From positions 1-40,323 of the forward strand of contig JAJPJW010000060.1 in NCBI GenBank assembly GCA_021324075.1: 40,323 nt of DNA. The letters are read 5' to 3'. A program made the position numbers and the translations under genes. The notes under the pieces were generated by a model, which saw only the letters and a list, made by a program, of their open reading frames with translations, ran no database searches and had not been told where the DNA came from. This DNA comes from Pseudomonadota bacterium (GTDB lineage Bacteria; Oederibacteriota; Muellerivitia; Muellerivitales; Muellerivitaceae). Below are positions 32,962 to 40,323 of the stretch, one piece after another (the first letter of the stretch is position 1; every line of letters starts with the position of its first letter).

Positions 32962-33519
32962 TTAGATCTCCATGATTTCTTTTTCTTTGTGCTCGGTGAG
33001 TTTTCCAATTTCCTGGGTGTAGAGGTCCGTCATCTTCTGGATACGGTCGTGGTGTTTCTTGAACTCGTCCTCGGCGATATCTTTTTTGAGGTGGTCCAGG
33101 GATTTGTTGGAATCCTGCCGGATGCTGCGGATGGCCACCCGGCCCCCCTCGGCGTATTTATGGATCAGCTTCACGAATTCCTTGCGGCGCTCTTCGGTGA
33201 GGGGAGGCATGGAAAGGCGGATCACCTTGCCGTCGTTGGTGGGGGTTATCCCCAGGTCGCTTTTGAAGAGGGCCTTTTCGATTTCCCCCAGGGCCTGGGG
33301 GTCCCAGGGCTTCATTTCAAGGGTGCGGGAATCAGGAACGGAAATGTTGGCCACCTGGTTGATGGGCACCAACGAACCGTAGTATTCGACCTTCACGTGC
33401 TCCACCAGGGCGGCGTTGGCCCGGCCCGTGCGCACCGAGGCGAAGTCACGCTTGGTGGCCTCGATGGCTTTTTTCATTTTGGATTCGGTCTCGTTCAGGA
33501 TGGAATTCGCGTCGTCCAA
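32962..33519 (-). CDS. frr: Ribosome recycling factor
   Basis: The 185-residue length is typical of RRF. The start is TTG 33519 with AGAGGTG five bases upstream; an ATG nearby is out of frame. The first domain carries RDFASVRTGRANAALVEHVKVEYYGS, VANISVPDSRTLEMKPWD and TNDGKVIRLSMPPLTEERR. The helical stalk ends with KEKEIMEI. RRF with EF-G splits post-termination ribosomes. It lies between pyrH and uppS, as in many bacteria. Confidence 0.97.
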   Translation of the reverse strand: MDDANSILNETESKMKKAIEATKRDFASVRTGRANAALVEHVKVEYYGSLVPINQVANISVPDSRTLEMKPWDPQALGEIEKALFKSDLGITPTNDGKVIRLSMPPLTEERRKEFVKLIHKYAEGGRVAIRSIRQDSNKSLDHLKKDIAEDEFKKHHDRIQKMTDLYTQEIGKLTEHKEKEIMEI

Positions 33520-33547
33520 TTCATCACCTCTTTAAGTCGGTTTGAAA

Positions 33548-34291
33548 CTAGTTTTTGACGGTGGTGCCAATCGGCTCCCCCCACACGGCCTTGTGGATAT
33601 TGCCGGGGGGCTGCAGGCTGAAGACAACGATCGGCAGTTTGTTGTCCATGCAAAGGGCGAAGGCGTTGGAGTCCATGACCTTGAGCCGCCGGTCAAGGGC
33701 GTCCTGGTAGGTAAGGCTGTCGAACTTCTTGGCTTTCGGGTCCTTCTTGGGATCGGCGCTGTAGATGCCGTCCACATTGGTGGCCTTGAGCATTGCATCG
33801 GCGTCAATCTCGATGGCCCTCAGGGCCGCGGCCGTATCGGTGGTGAAATAGGGGTTTCCGGTCCCGCCTGCGAAGATCACGATGCGGCCCTTTTCCAGGT
33901 GCCGCAGGGCCCGCCGGCGGATATAGGGCTCGGCCACCTTGGACATCTCGATGGCGCTTTGCACACGGGTGTGGGCGCCCAACTGCTCGAGGGCGTTCTG
34001 GAGCGCCAGCCCGTTGATGAGGGTGGCCAGCATGCCCATGTAGTCGGAGGAAACCCGGTCCATGCCCATGCGTTCGCCGTCGGCGCCGCGGTAGATGTTG
34101 CCGCCGCCGATGACCAGGGCGATTTCGACCCCCGACTTCTGGACCTCGTAAACAGCCTTGGCAATGGCACGGACGACCTTTTCATCGATCCGGTGCTGGT
34201 TATCGCCGGCCAGGGCTTCACCCGAAAGCTTTAAAAGGACGCGTTTGAACCGGGGGCCGGATTTTGAACCTTTGGAGGAAGCTGAAGCCAT
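33548..34291 (-). CDS. pyrH: Uridylate kinase (UMP kinase)
   Basis: A 247-residue amino-acid-kinase-fold enzyme that phosphorylates UMP to UDP in pyrimidine synthesis. Seen motifs are [61 protein letters not shown] and [13 protein letters not shown]. The N-terminal 13 residues ([13 protein letters not shown]) are a polar lead-in. ATG 34291 is preceded by AAGGGAA. It is the third gene of the rpsB operon, 57 bp after tsf and 28 bp before frr. Full-length and intact. Confidence 0.97.
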   Translation of the reverse strand: MASASSKGSKSGPRFKRVLLKLSGEALAGDNQHRIDEKVVRAIAKAVYEVQKSGVEIALVIGGGNIYRGADGERMGMDRVSSDYMGMLATLINGLALQNALEQLGAHTRVQSAIEMSKVAEPYIRRRALRHLEKGRIVIFAGGTGNPYFTTDTAAALRAIEIDADAMLKATNVDGIYSADPKKDPKAKKFDSLTYQDALDRRLKVMDSNAFALCMDNKLPIVVFSLQPPGNIHKAVWGEPIGTTVKN

Positions 34292-34348
34292 TCGCTCATT
34301 CCCTTGACGTTTTCACCGAAAGAGACTTGGAGAACAGCAGACTTTGGT

Positions 34349-34939
34349 TTATTCGCCCAATTGGAGGCGGCTGAACCGGCGGACCACTACGTTCTCACCC
34401 AGCTTGGCGGCCACTTCGGTGATGTATTGATTCACGGTCTTCTTGGGCTCGCGGATATAGGGCTGGTCCACCAGGCAGACCTGTTTATAGTAGCTTTCGA
34501 TCTTGCCTTCCGCAATCTTGGCCTGGACAGCCTCGGGCTTGCCCGATTGCTTGGCTTCGTTCAGGTAAATGGCCCGTTCTTGTTCGAGCTCGGCGGCGGG
34601 GACTTCCTCGCGGGTGACGTATTTGGGGACGGAAGCGGCAATCTGCATGGCCAGTTCCTTGGCTAGGTTCTGGAAATCGTCGGTCTTGGCCACGAAGTCC
34701 GTCTCACAGTTGACCTCCACCAGCACGCCCACCTTGCCGCTGTGCACGTAGCTGCCGATGACGCCTTGGTTGGCGCTGCGGCCCGAGCGTTTGGCCACCT
34801 GGGCCACGCCCTTTTCCCGCAACCAGACCACGGCTTTCTCAAAATCCCCGGCCGTTTCGGCCAAGGCCTTCTTACAATCCATCATGCCCGCGCCGGTCTT
34901 CTCGCGCAGTTCCTTTACCGCGTTTGCTGTGATTTCCAT
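34349..34939 (-). CDS. tsf: Elongation factor Ts, short form
   Basis: The 196-residue protein is the guanine-nucleotide exchange factor for EF-Tu. The N-terminal UBA-like domain has [19 protein letters not shown], and the core has [19 protein letters not shown] with the TDF motif that contacts EF-Tu. It is much shorter than the roughly 280-residue E. coli form and has a single core repeat, as in Thermus and many other bacteria. ATG 34939 has GGGAGC eight bases upstream. It follows rpsB by 69 bp; a CCTGAC/GTCAGG hairpin without T-run overlaps the rpsB end. Confidence 0.96.
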   Translation of the reverse strand: MEITANAVKELREKTGAGMMDCKKALAETAGDFEKAVVWLREKGVAQVAKRSGRSANQGVIGSYVHSGKVGVLVEVNCETDFVAKTDDFQNLAKELAMQIAASVPKYVTREEVPAAELEQERAIYLNEAKQSGKPEAVQAKIAEGKIESYYKQVCLVDQPYIREPKKTVNQYITEVAAKLGENVVVRRFSRLQLGE

Positions 34940-35008
34940 TTCAAAAGCTCCCTAGATTCATTTAAAGAATGTTTTGTTTTCGCTTGTACCGCCGCCTGAC
35001 ATCTTTCG

Positions 35009-35968
35009 TCAGGGCTTGTCGTCGCGGACGCGTTTGGTACGGATACGTTCGACCTTTTCGTTGGCCAGTTCGTCGGCCAGGACCGAAACGGTCTTGGCGT
35101 CGCCCGCCAGGGTTTCGACGTTTGCCGTGAGCAGTTCGGATTCTTCCTTTTGTTCCTCGGGGGCCTTTTCCTCTTCAACCACCGCCGTGGCTTCTTCGGC
35201 GGAAGCCGTCTCAGCGGCCGCCAGCATTTCCTCACCCACTTCGGAGGGCCCGACCGCCGCGTCCGGCGACACTTCCTTGCCTTCCAATTCCTTGGAACGG
35301 CCTTCCAGCACGGCCGAGGCCATGACCGAGGTCATGAGCTTGACGGCCCGGATGGCGTCATCGTTGCCCGGGACGACCACGTCAATTTCGCTGGGGTCGC
35401 AATTGGTGTCGACCACCGCCACGACCGGAATGCCCAGTTTGCGGGCTTCCTGGACGGCGATGTGTTCCTTCTTAGTGTCGATGACGAAGATGGCGCCGGG
35501 CAGCTTGGGCAGGTTCTTGATGCCGCCCAGGGAACGGCCTAGCTTTTGTTTGTCCTTGTTCAAACCGGCCTGTTCCTTCTTGGTGCGGTCGGCCATCTCG
35601 GTCTCCGAGATGCTTTCCAGTTCCTTCAGGTAGCCGATGGACTTCTTGATAGTGGCGAAATTGGTGAGCATGCCGCCCAGCCAGCGGTAGTTAACGTAGG
35701 GCATGCCGCAACGGTCCGCCTCTTCCTTGATGGCGTCCTGGGCCTGCTTCTTGGTCCCCACGAAGACGATGGTCTCGCCTGAAGCGGCCAGGTCCTTCAC
35801 GAACTGGTAGGCTTCCTTGAGTTTCTTGACGGTTTTTTGGAGGTCGATAATGTGGATCCCATTGCGCTCCCCGAAAATATAGAGGGCCATCTTGGGATTC
35901 CAGCGGCGGGTCTGGTGGCCGAAGTGAACACCGGCTTCCAGCAATTGCTTCATTGAAACAGACATCAT
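35009..35968 (-). CDS. rpsB: 30S ribosomal protein S2 with acidic C-terminal extension
   Basis: A 319-residue S2. The core covers residues 1-240: [69 protein letters not shown] and [15 protein letters not shown]. The final about 75 residues are an Ala/Glu-rich, low-complexity tail (for example [20 protein letters not shown]) ending in a basic [13 protein letters not shown]2 is usually 230-260 residues, so the tail is a lineage feature. ATG 35968 has AAGGAG seven bases upstream. First gene of the operon running to the GHMP kinase. Confidence 0.96.
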   Translation of the reverse strand: MMSVSMKQLLEAGVHFGHQTRRWNPKMALYIFGERNGIHIIDLQKTVKKLKEAYQFVKDLAASGETIVFVGTKKQAQDAIKEEADRCGMPYVNYRWLGGMLTNFATIKKSIGYLKELESISETEMADRTKKEQAGLNKDKQKLGRSLGGIKNLPKLPGAIFVIDTKKEHIAVQEARKLGIPVVAVVDTNCDPSEIDVVVPGNDDAIRAVKLMTSVMASAVLEGRSKELEGKEVSPDAAVGPSEVGEEMLAAAETASAEEATAVVEEEKAPEEQKEESELLTANVETLAGDAKTVSVLADELANEKVERIRTKRVRDDKP

Positions 35969-36095
35969 GGTACGACTCCTTTAAGTTGTTCCACCGCTTC
36001 TTCTTTCCACCCGGAGGGCGGGTCCCCTTCCAACCCTCGCGGGCCACTGAAAGGAACGTCGAAAAAGCGTGAGAGATAGGCCGGCGGCGGACCGC

Positions 36096-36164
36096 CTTGC
36101 CTGCTTCACGAGGCAAGCCTTGCGAAGCCGCATGGTTATAGCATGAACTCGCTGGAAATCACAA
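36096..36164 (-). promoter_or_regulatory. rpsB operon promoter and leader hairpin
   Basis: On the minus strand TTGTGA (36164-36159), an 18-bp spacer and TATAAC (36140-36135) make a plausible promoter. The leader, about 160 nt before the rpsB start codon, contains a 7-bp stem CTTGCCT/AGGCAAG (36096-36117). Ribosomal-protein leaders often bind their own protein; that is not shown here. Confidence 0.55.
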
Positions 36165-36188
36165 GATTTTGTTGGTTTTAGGCGGGGT

Positions 36189-36208
36189 AAAAAGCCCTAT
36201 TCGGGGCT
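36189..36208 (-). terminator. Short terminator after moaA
   Basis: AGCCC/GGGCT (36193-36197, 36204-36208) with a 6-nt loop, followed on the minus strand by TTTTT. It lies 10 bp past the moaA stop and separates the molybdenum genes from the rpsB operon. Confidence 0.7.
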
Positions 36209-36217
36209 CATCACGGA

Positions 36218-37189
36218 CTAACCCCCGATGCGGGACATGGCTTCGCCTGGAGCAGGTGTGGTGAACCAGAAGGAATGGCCCTCGGGCTTGTGGTGGACGG
36301 CCCCCCGGATGCGTTCTTTAAGCGCTGCATCGGGAATTCCTCCCTGAAGCAGTGGTTTCAAGGCCAAACCGTCCGCATGGGCCATACAGAGTTTCAAGAA
36401 ACCATCCGCCGAAAGCCGCAACCGGTCGCAACGGGAACAGAAGGAATCGCTGACCGAACTGATGAAGCCGATCTTCCCCATTGCCTTCGGCAGCCGCCAA
36501 TCCGTTGAAGGCGCGTGGGCATAGCCGTCCACGGATTCCATCGCGCCCAAGGCAGCCTCGATCATTGCTTTTACTTCCTTGGGCGGGACCCCTTGCGAAC
36601 GTTCCAGGCGGACCGATGCTGTCACCGGCATATATTCGATGAAACGGATTTCCCAAGGATGGTCCATGGTCAGCCGCGCCAGATCCACCACGTCTTCCAG
36701 GTTTTCTTTAAGGACAACACAATTGACCTTCAGGGGCGTCAACCCCGCCTTTTCAGCTGCCATCAAACCGTCCCAAACCTTTTTCAGGCTGCCACCGCGG
36801 GTAATGGCCTTGAACCGCTCATCGTCCAAAGAGTCCAGGCTGACCGTCACCCGTTTGAGGCCCGCCTTTTTCAGGGGCTCCGCCAGGGTTTCCAAGCGCG
36901 TCCCGTTCGTCGTCAGGCTCAGGTCCCTGAGTGGAAGTCGCGCCAGGCGTTCGACAAGATCGTTCAGCCGGGGATAAAGGAGGGGTTCGCCGCCCGTGAT
37001 TTTGATCCGGTCGATCCCCAATTCCACCAGGGTTTCAACAGCCCTTATCTTTTCCTCCAGGGTCAGCAGTTGCGGTTTGTCCAGCCAGGCCACGCCCTCT
37101 TCCGGCATGCAGTAGCGGCATTTCAGGTCGCAACGGTCCGTCACCGAAAGCCGAAGAGTTTTCATTTCCCTGCCGAATTTGTCCTTCAA
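36218..37189 (-). CDS. moaA: GTP 3',8-cyclase (molybdenum cofactor synthesis)
   Basis: TTG 37189, with AAGGAA six bases upstream, gives 323 residues beginning KDKFGREMKTLRLSVTDRC; the track start (TTG 37210) has no ribosome site. The radical-SAM cluster is CDLKCRYCMPEEG, followed by IKITGGEPLLYPRL. The second cluster cysteines are in SFCSRCDRLRL and LKLCMAH. The end RIGG keeps the C-terminal GG needed for activity. The enzyme turns GTP into 3',8-cyclo-GTP, which MoaC then converts to cyclic pyranopterin. A weak promoter (TTGTTT, 17 bp, TATGTT) lies in the gap to modC. Confidence 0.96.
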   Translation of the reverse strand: MKDKFGREMKTLRLSVTDRCDLKCRYCMPEEGVAWLDKPQLLTLEEKIRAVETLVELGIDRIKITGGEPLLYPRLNDLVERLARLPLRDLSLTTNGTRLETLAEPLKKAGLKRVTVSLDSLDDERFKAITRGGSLKKVWDGLMAAEKAGLTPLKVNCVVLKENLEDVVDLARLTMDHPWEIRFIEYMPVTASVRLERSQGVPPKEVKAMIEAALGAMESVDGYAHAPSTDWRLPKAMGKIGFISSVSDSFCSRCDRLRLSADGFLKLCMAHADGLALKPLLQGGIPDAALKERIRGAVHHKPEGHSFWFTTPAPGEAMSRIGG

Positions 37190-37296
37190 CGTCGTTTCCT
37201 TCCCCGCCAAGCACGGATTTCATTTCAATTCTCTGTGTCTCGCTTGCTGTTTAACCAACATAGCTGTTTTAAAAGCCGTAAACAACCCGGGTCGGC

Positions 37297-38373
37297 TTAG
37301 CCGATCCTTCGGACCGAATTAGACTTCAAGATCAAGTAAACTTCCTTCCCCGGGGCCAGATCCATTTCCTTCACCGCGCCCCTGGTAAGGCGGACCAGCA
37401 GGGGAAATCCCGCCCAAAGTTTCAGTAAGTCCGTTTCATCTTGGACGATCGCTTCAATCCTGGCTGAAAGGACGTTCCTCGCTGAAAGCCCCTTGACCGG
37501 CGCGAGGGACAAAAGAATATCCTCGGCCGAAACGGCCAACTGAATCGGTTCTCCGGGGCGCAGTGGGATAGGGGTAGTCCACAAGAGAGTCTCCCCCACC
37601 TTAATCCCGGTCAAACCCCTTTCCTCGTCCTGGACGCTGACACTTCCCTCCAACAGGTTGTCGAAAGAAACGCCCGCCCATTGGGATTTGACGGCTCCCG
37701 CCCCCAATACAGAAAAGGGTTCTCCTTGAGCCAGGACCTTTCCTTTCTCTAGGACGACGGCTTCCTCGCCCAGGGCGAGGATATCCGGGATATCGTGGGT
37801 GACGTAGAGGATGGGAACATGGAACCTGTCCCGGATCTTCTTCAGGTAAGGAAGAATCCTTCCCTTGAGCCCCCCATCCAACGCCGAAAGCGGCTCGTCC
37901 AATAGCAGGAGACGGGGGCCCGAAACCAGGGCCCGGGCCAGCCCCACTCGTTGCTTTTCCCCGCCGGAAAGACGGGAAGGAAGGGCGCTCAAAATCTTGC
38001 CCAATTCCAAAAGCTCCACCACTTCCCCGAACCGGGGGGATTCCCCGCCGCCGGCTCGGTCCACCCCAAAAAGGATGTTCCTTTCCACCCGCAAGTGGGG
38101 GAACAAAAGCACGTCCTGGGGCAGGTATCCGATCCGCCTTTTTTCGGGCGGCAATCTTAACCCCTTGGCCGAGTCCTCCAGAATGACCCCTGACAACTCA
38201 ATGCGGGTATCCCGGGCGTGGCGGAGCCCGGCCACCATTTCCAAGAAACTCGTCTTGCCCGCTCCGGAAGGCCCGGCCAAAACGGTGACGCCGGCTTCCA
38301 GGTAAAGATCAACTTCCAGTGAAAAATCCGCCAATGGAAGCCTCCCGCGGACTTGGAGAAGGGGGGTATTCAT
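37297..38373 (-). CDS. modC: Molybdate ABC transporter ATP-binding protein
   Basis: ATG 38373 overlaps the modB stop (ATGA), giving 358 residues. It has a full ABC ATPase: Walker A AGPSGAGKTS, Q-loop YLPQDVLLFPH, signature LSGGEKQRVGLARAL, Walker B LLLLDEPLSALD, switch His in VTHDIPD. A C-terminal Mop domain (SARNVLSARIEAIVQDETD to LAPGKEVYLILKSNSV) binds oxyanions and allows regulation by bound molybdate. Being last of modABC, it powers import through ModB. Tungstate is a possible alternative substrate. Confidence 0.95.
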   Translation of the reverse strand: MNTPLLQVRGRLPLADFSLEVDLYLEAGVTVLAGPSGAGKTSFLEMVAGLRHARDTRIELSGVILEDSAKGLRLPPEKRRIGYLPQDVLLFPHLRVERNILFGVDRAGGGESPRFGEVVELLELGKILSALPSRLSGGEKQRVGLARALVSGPRLLLLDEPLSALDGGLKGRILPYLKKIRDRFHVPILYVTHDIPDILALGEEAVVLEKGKVLAQGEPFSVLGAGAVKSQWAGVSFDNLLEGSVSVQDEERGLTGIKVGETLLWTTPIPLRPGEPIQLAVSAEDILLSLAPVKGLSARNVLSARIEAIVQDETDLLKLWAGFPLLVRLTRGAVKEMDLAPGKEVYLILKSNSVRRIG

Positions 38374-39053
38374 GGGCGCCCCTTTCCTACCGACCCGGGG
38401 ATTTTGCCGATCCATCCCGAAAGCCAGAGCACGGCGAAGGATAACGTGATGGAGCAGAGCATCAGGCGGCCCGCATCTGCGTCCCGCCCTAATTCGATGA
38501 ATTGGAATATCTGAACCGGAAGCGTGGTCGTCCGCCCGGGGATATTCCCGGCCACGAGGATCGTCGCCCCAAATTCGCCCAGGGCCCGGGCGAAAGCCAG
38601 CACCATCCCGGCGGCCACACCCCTCTTCGACAAGGGCAGGGTTACGGCAAGGAAGGTGCGCAAGGGACTCGCCCCCAGGGAGCGCGCCACCCCTTCCAGG
38701 CGGGGGTCCACCGCCTCAAAGGCCGTCCTGGCGGAGCGGACCAAAAGGGGAAAGGACATAACGGCCATGGCCGCGACGACAGCCTTCCAGGTGAAAATCA
38801 CCTGGATTCCGAACCGGTCCAGGAAACTCCCCAGCCACCCCAGGCGGCTGAAGAGCTTGAGGAGGATAAGTCCGGTAGCCACGGGGGGCAGCACCAAGGG
38901 GAGCGAGACCAGGGTTTCCACCAGCGACTTTCCCCGCCATTCGCGGCGGGCCAAAAGCCAGGCTATCAGGAGCCCCGGGGGGGTGATGAGAAGGGCGGAC
39001 AAGAAGGCCATGCCCGCCGTGAAAAGAATGAGGTCCGCTTCCCCGCTGTCCAT
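38370..39053 (-). CDS. modB: Molybdate ABC transporter permease
   Basis: A 227-residue inner-membrane permease with about five or six membrane segments. The cytoplasmic EAA loop that docks ModC is EAVDPRLEGVARSLGASPLRTF near residue 113. LVSLPLVLPPVATGLILL and FARALGEFGATILVAGNIPGRT are characteristic of ModB. It begins 4 bp after the modA stop with no clear ribosome site, and its own stop overlaps modC, so the three are translated as a unit. Confidence 0.95.
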   Translation of the reverse strand: MDSGEADLILFTAGMAFLSALLITPPGLLIAWLLARREWRGKSLVETLVSLPLVLPPVATGLILLKLFSRLGWLGSFLDRFGIQVIFTWKAVVAAMAVMSFPLLVRSARTAFEAVDPRLEGVARSLGASPLRTFLAVTLPLSKRGVAAGMVLAFARALGEFGATILVAGNIPGRTTTLPVQIFQFIELGRDADAGRLMLCSITLSFAVLWLSGWIGKIPGSVGKGRP

Positions 39054-39057
39054 GCGG

Positions 39058-39831
39058 TTATTTCAAACGATCCGCCGGGAGAAAACCATACTTTTTAAAT
39101 ACGTCCAGGGCGTCCTTTGACTTTAAGAAGGCAAGAAACTTTGCGGCCGCTTCCCTTGACTTCGAATCTTTCAATTGGGCCACAGGATAGGAAATTTTGG
39201 GCCCTTGCTTTAAAGACACCTCAAAGGCCGTTTTCACTTTCTTGGAAAGTGCCGCGTCGGTCTTGTAAACGATGGCGGCGTCCGCGTTTCCATATTCCAC
39301 CGCCGCCAAGGCGGCCTTGACATTGTTCGCGGGTATCACTCGGGCTGACAGGGCTTCCCAAATCCCAAGTTGGGTCAGGTATTGCTTGGTATAAACCCCG
39401 GCGGGAACACCCGAAGGATCGGCCAAAGAGAGGCGTTTCACCGGGGCCGAAACCAGGTCCGCCGGTTTGGAAAGAACCAGTTTACTGTCCAATGGGACTA
39501 CGACCACCAGCTTGTTGGAAAGCAGGTCGGTCCGGCTTCCCTCCAACAACAGTTTTTTATCCTGAAGGCCGTCCATTTGCTTCTCGTCGGCCGAGAAAAA
39601 CAGGTCGGCGGGAGCGCCTTCCACGATCTGCCGGGCCAGGAGGTTGGAAGCCCCAAAATTAAAAAGCGGCTTATCCCCCGTGGTCTTTTCGTAACCTACG
39701 GCGATCTCCTTCAACGCGTCCGTCAAGCTTGCCGCGGCAAAAACACTCACTTCTCCGGCGGCGGCAAAAGCCGGGGCGAACAGGATGGCGGCGAAAACGG
39801 CGCTCATTAAACGGCTCACAGTTTTTTTCAT
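39058..39831 (-). CDS. modA: Molybdate-binding periplasmic protein
   Basis: ATG 39831 (GGGAG six bases upstream) gives 257 residues with signal peptide KKTVSRLMSAVFAAILF..., cleaved after FAAA. The mature protein starts EVSVFAAASLTDALKEI, followed by FNFGASNLLARQI, ADLFFSADEKQMD, VEYGNADAAIVYKTDA and a C-terminal FLKSKDALDVFKKYGF, all typical of ModA. It captures molybdate in the periplasm and delivers it to ModBC. Upstream there is a possible promoter and a ModE-like half site. Confidence 0.95.
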   Translation of the reverse strand: MKKTVSRLMSAVFAAILFAPAFAAAGEVSVFAAASLTDALKEIAVGYEKTTGDKPLFNFGASNLLARQIVEGAPADLFFSADEKQMDGLQDKKLLLEGSRTDLLSNKLVVVVPLDSKLVLSKPADLVSAPVKRLSLADPSGVPAGVYTKQYLTQLGIWEALSARVIPANNVKAALAAVEYGNADAAIVYKTDAALSKKVKTAFEVSLKQGPKISYPVAQLKDSKSREAAAKFLAFLKSKDALDVFKKYGFLPADRLK

Positions 39832-40158
39832 TGGCCACTCCCTCAAAAAACCTCGTTTGGATATTTATATAACTTGTCGATCGATTTTGCGAAATAAGAA
39901 TCGCCGATTTCGCCGTTTAAGTCGCGTTTAGAAAATTCAAAAGCGAGGGAATGTCCCCGATCCGAATTGACCTTTTTGTCAGTTCGATGCAAATATCGAC
40001 ATTCAGGATTTTTGCGGGACCTGGTTTTTCCAGTCTGGATAGGCCCATTTCAAAAAAGGAGTTTGTTACCAATCCTTGCCGACAAAACGGTTCTGGCGTA
40101 TGTTGACCTTGTTCTAACAATAACTGCCAAATAACCTTTTATTGAACTTGGGGGGATT
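39832..40158. promoter_or_regulatory. Divergent modA / moaC control region
   Basis: This 327-bp gap holds no credible gene; the 67-residue track ORF at 39917 has a TTG start and no ribosome site. Near 39858-39873 the plus strand reads GATATTTATATAAC. Its TATATAAC half resembles one arm of ModE sites, but the other arm is poor. On the minus strand TTCGCA, 16 bp, TATATA could be the modA promoter. On the moaC side there is a small CTGG/CCAG stem. I could not fit a molybdenum-cofactor riboswitch. Confidence 0.3.
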
Positions 40159-40323
40159 TTGATTTCCATCGAACACAAAACCGAAACCCGCCGCACGGCC
40201 CGCGCCCAAGCTGTGGTGAAGGCGGCCCCTGCCACAATCCAGCGGCTCAAGCGCAATGACCTGCCCAAGAAGGATGTGCTCATCGTGGCCCGTACCGCCG
40301 GCATGATGGCGGCCAAGAAGACG
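40159..40323 (+). CDS. moaC: Cyclic pyranopterin monophosphate synthase, N-terminal part
   Basis: The gene runs off the window end; 55 codons are seen. The TTG start at 40159 (GGGGGA just upstream) gives ISIEHKTETRRTARAQAVV, which aligns with the [20 protein letters not shown] start of MoaC. ARTAGMMAAKKT follows, matching the conserved ARIAGIQAAKRT. The spacing from the G-run to TTG is short; ATT at 40162 would be better placed but is a rarer start. The longer N-terminal strand found in E. coli MoaC is absent. It acts after MoaA to form cyclic pyranopterin. It is divergent from modABC, and what follows lies outside the window. Confidence 0.88.
   Translation, partial: MISIEHKTETRRTARAQAVVKAAPATIQRLKRNDLPKKDVLIVARTAGMMAAKKT

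Noticed and set aside
39917-40120. 67-residue minus ORF between modA and moaC
   Set aside because: TTG start, no ribosome site, no recognisable pattern; treated as intergenic.
39832-40158. Molybdenum-cofactor riboswitch
   Set aside because: I looked on both strands but could not build the expected multi-stem fold; a covariance model search would settle it.

Overview
The window reads as a contiguous piece of chromosome from a diderm (Gram-negative type) bacterium of a poorly sampled lineage. It encodes predicted outer-membrane beta-barrels and lipoproteins, together with LspA, MutS2, an LL-diaminopimelate aminotransferase (DapL) and a primary sigma factor. I cannot name a phylum from sequence alone. 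Most genes are GC-rich. Clear AT-richer islands lie at about 2.5-4.0 kb, 5.5-10.7 kb and 10.98-11.45 kb. Start codons other than ATG are common, especially TTG.

Layout. 1-2500: lspA, an outer-membrane-type lipoprotein, and a divergent PadR/HAAS membrane-protein pair sharing a promoter with three TAGGTAT half-sites. 2560-3978: the most unusual region, three small AT-rich genes all on the minus strand, each lying between copies of a 30-bp hairpin repeat (four copies). It looks like an integron cassette array, but no recombinase is visible and the repeats are not canonical attC sites. One cassette gene is frameshifted. 4.1-9.3 kb: a LacI regulator, a PilZ protein, YfdX, a membrane GGDEF protein, Hsp20, a VOC protein and an HPr-like protein. 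9.5-11.45 kb: a DUF433/PIN-like toxin-antitoxin pair, then a tRNA-Ile(CAU) gene split by a group I intron at the anticodon. About 420 bp upstream of the tRNA is an intronless 5' half of the same tRNA, with terminator, tandem and inverted repeats in between, consistent with a decayed integration event. 11.5-16.5 kb: dapL, a dispersed palindromic repeat, a DUF4403/DUF1905/DinB operon and an NmrA-like protein.

16.7-24.6 kb: an expanded macromolecular-synthesis cluster, transcribed rpsU, yqeY, mpg, mutS2, dnaG, rpoD, with a HIT hydrolase upstream. It mixes translation, replication priming, DNA repair and transcription initiation. 24.7-30 kb: three outer-membrane-type proteins (one a TPR plus barrel fusion), a methyltransferase and the tRNA-modifying enzyme MtaB.

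30.1-36.2 kb: the translation/envelope operon rpsB-tsf-pyrH-frr-uppS-cdsA, ending in an unexpected galactokinase-like GHMP kinase. 36.2-40.3 kb: molybdenum genes. modABC would import molybdate, while moaA and the divergent, window-truncated moaC would make cyclic pyranopterin, the first intermediate of molybdenum cofactor.

Most long ORFs in the supplied track that oppose these genes are antisense shadows and were left out.
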